Shown: one piece after another, positions 63,602 to 64,000 of the stretch
Numbering within the stretch: the first letter of the stretch is position 1
Layout: the number at the start of each line of letters is the position of its first letter
NCBI GenBank assembly: GCA_036583965.1
Contig: JAZBQD010000001.1
Span: forward strand, 30,476,597 to 30,540,596
Direction: 5' to 3'
Length of the DNA: 64,000 nucleotides
Source of the DNA: Prunella strophiata
Lineage: Eukaryota > Chordata > Aves > Passeriformes > Prunellidae
Made by a program: the position numbers and the translations under genes
Notes under the pieces: model-generated
Told to the model about the DNA's origin: nothing
The model's database searches: none
What the model saw: the letters and a program-made list of their open reading frames with translations, nothing else

Positions 63602-63820
63602 GAACAAAACATTGACTTGCAGGAACTTAACAGACAGTTAAGTCATCCTCTCTTCTCTGGTGTGTTACCTCAAGAGGAAGAAGAGTACTTCAGCACACAA
63701 TTTAGCCTTAATTCTGAAAACTGTAAAGTACTTGCTCAGTTTTATGTTTCCTTGAACTTTCTGCATTCCACCAGTGCAGATGAGCTAACTCATGCACCTG
63801 AGGTTAAAAAACTTCCATAA
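63602..63820 (+). other. Candidate terminal exon or chance open frame
   Basis: A pyrimidine-containing stretch ends in TTTTTAATATTAG (AG at 63600-63601). From 63602 one frame is open for 72 codons to a TAA at 63818-63820. It begins EQNIDLQELNRQLSHPLFSG and then has an acidic patch (EEEE) and a mixed hydrophobic segment. The peptide has a plausible amino-acid mix for a C-terminal exon, and its start may form a short helix. I cannot match it to a family. No ATG begins the frame, so it would need an upstream exon. No strong donor is seen inside it. Confidence 0.2.
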
Positions 63821-64000
63821 TGTTTTGAAGCTTGCAGCTCCATTCTCTCCTTCATGAAGTTTTAAGATAGTAAATGGAAATTCAAACTGTGTTCAAACTC
63901 TTTTACTATTTTGTCTGCCAAGTAAACAGAAAAACACCAGTGCAGAAATGCTGAATTTACAGCAGGCCGACATATATGCAAAAACTAAACTCAAACAATC
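63821..64000. other. Unique sequence at the window end
   Basis: Nothing recognised in the last 180 bp. If the open frame before it is a real terminal exon, this would be its 3' untranslated region, but no AATAAA signal is seen in it. Confidence 0.6.

Overview
The window looks like nuclear DNA of a bird, most likely a passerine. It is AT-rich, has long stretches with no recognisable gene, and carries few transposon remnants. The clearest ones are two CR1 LINE fragments with the typical CR1 3' tail; nothing like L1, Alu or other mammalian SINEs is seen. I find no protein-coding gene I can name. The open frames are short, start and stop at random, and match no family I recognise. The longest (184 codons, minus strand, about 6986-7540) largely lies antisense to a CR1 fragment and is a by-product of it.

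The dominant feature is a large minisatellite at 31034-35436. Its unit is 52 bp, about 60% G+C, in roughly 78 copies. There are two blocks (31034-34552 and 34931-35436) separated by 378 bp of single-copy sequence. The first ~1.3 kb of block 1 is heterogeneous, the middle and 3' part are strongly homogenised, and the last two units revert to the edge-type sequence. Directly upstream (30838-31030) is a dense CpG island with about 31 CpGs in ~190 bp, GC boxes and an 18/19 match to the CTCF consensus. Island, CTCF-like site and array together form the most unusual locus in the window. The best guess is a VNTR next to a promoter or insulator, possibly serving an unannotated non-coding transcript.

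Layout: 1-7019 is AT-rich unique sequence. 7020-7559 is a CR1 fragment (reverse-transcriptase region fused to the 3' tail by a deletion). 7560-18589 is unique sequence with a palindromic MITE-like relic at 16941-17011. 18590-18960 is a promoter-like, possibly LTR-derived sequence on the minus strand. 22873-23035 is a small CpG-rich patch. 25850-26270, 29830-30110, 36100-36520 and 42840-43480 are stretches that read like conserved non-coding/enhancer DNA, a judgement by eye only. 56584-56945 is a CR1 3'-end fragment on the minus strand. Simple and A/C-rich repeats are scattered throughout. Four candidate exons (11055-11092, 28613-28694, 42187-42241 and 63602-63820, all on the plus strand) have good splice signals on one or both sides but no coding support. 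The window could be a gene desert or the inside of a very long intron; the sequence alone does not decide.
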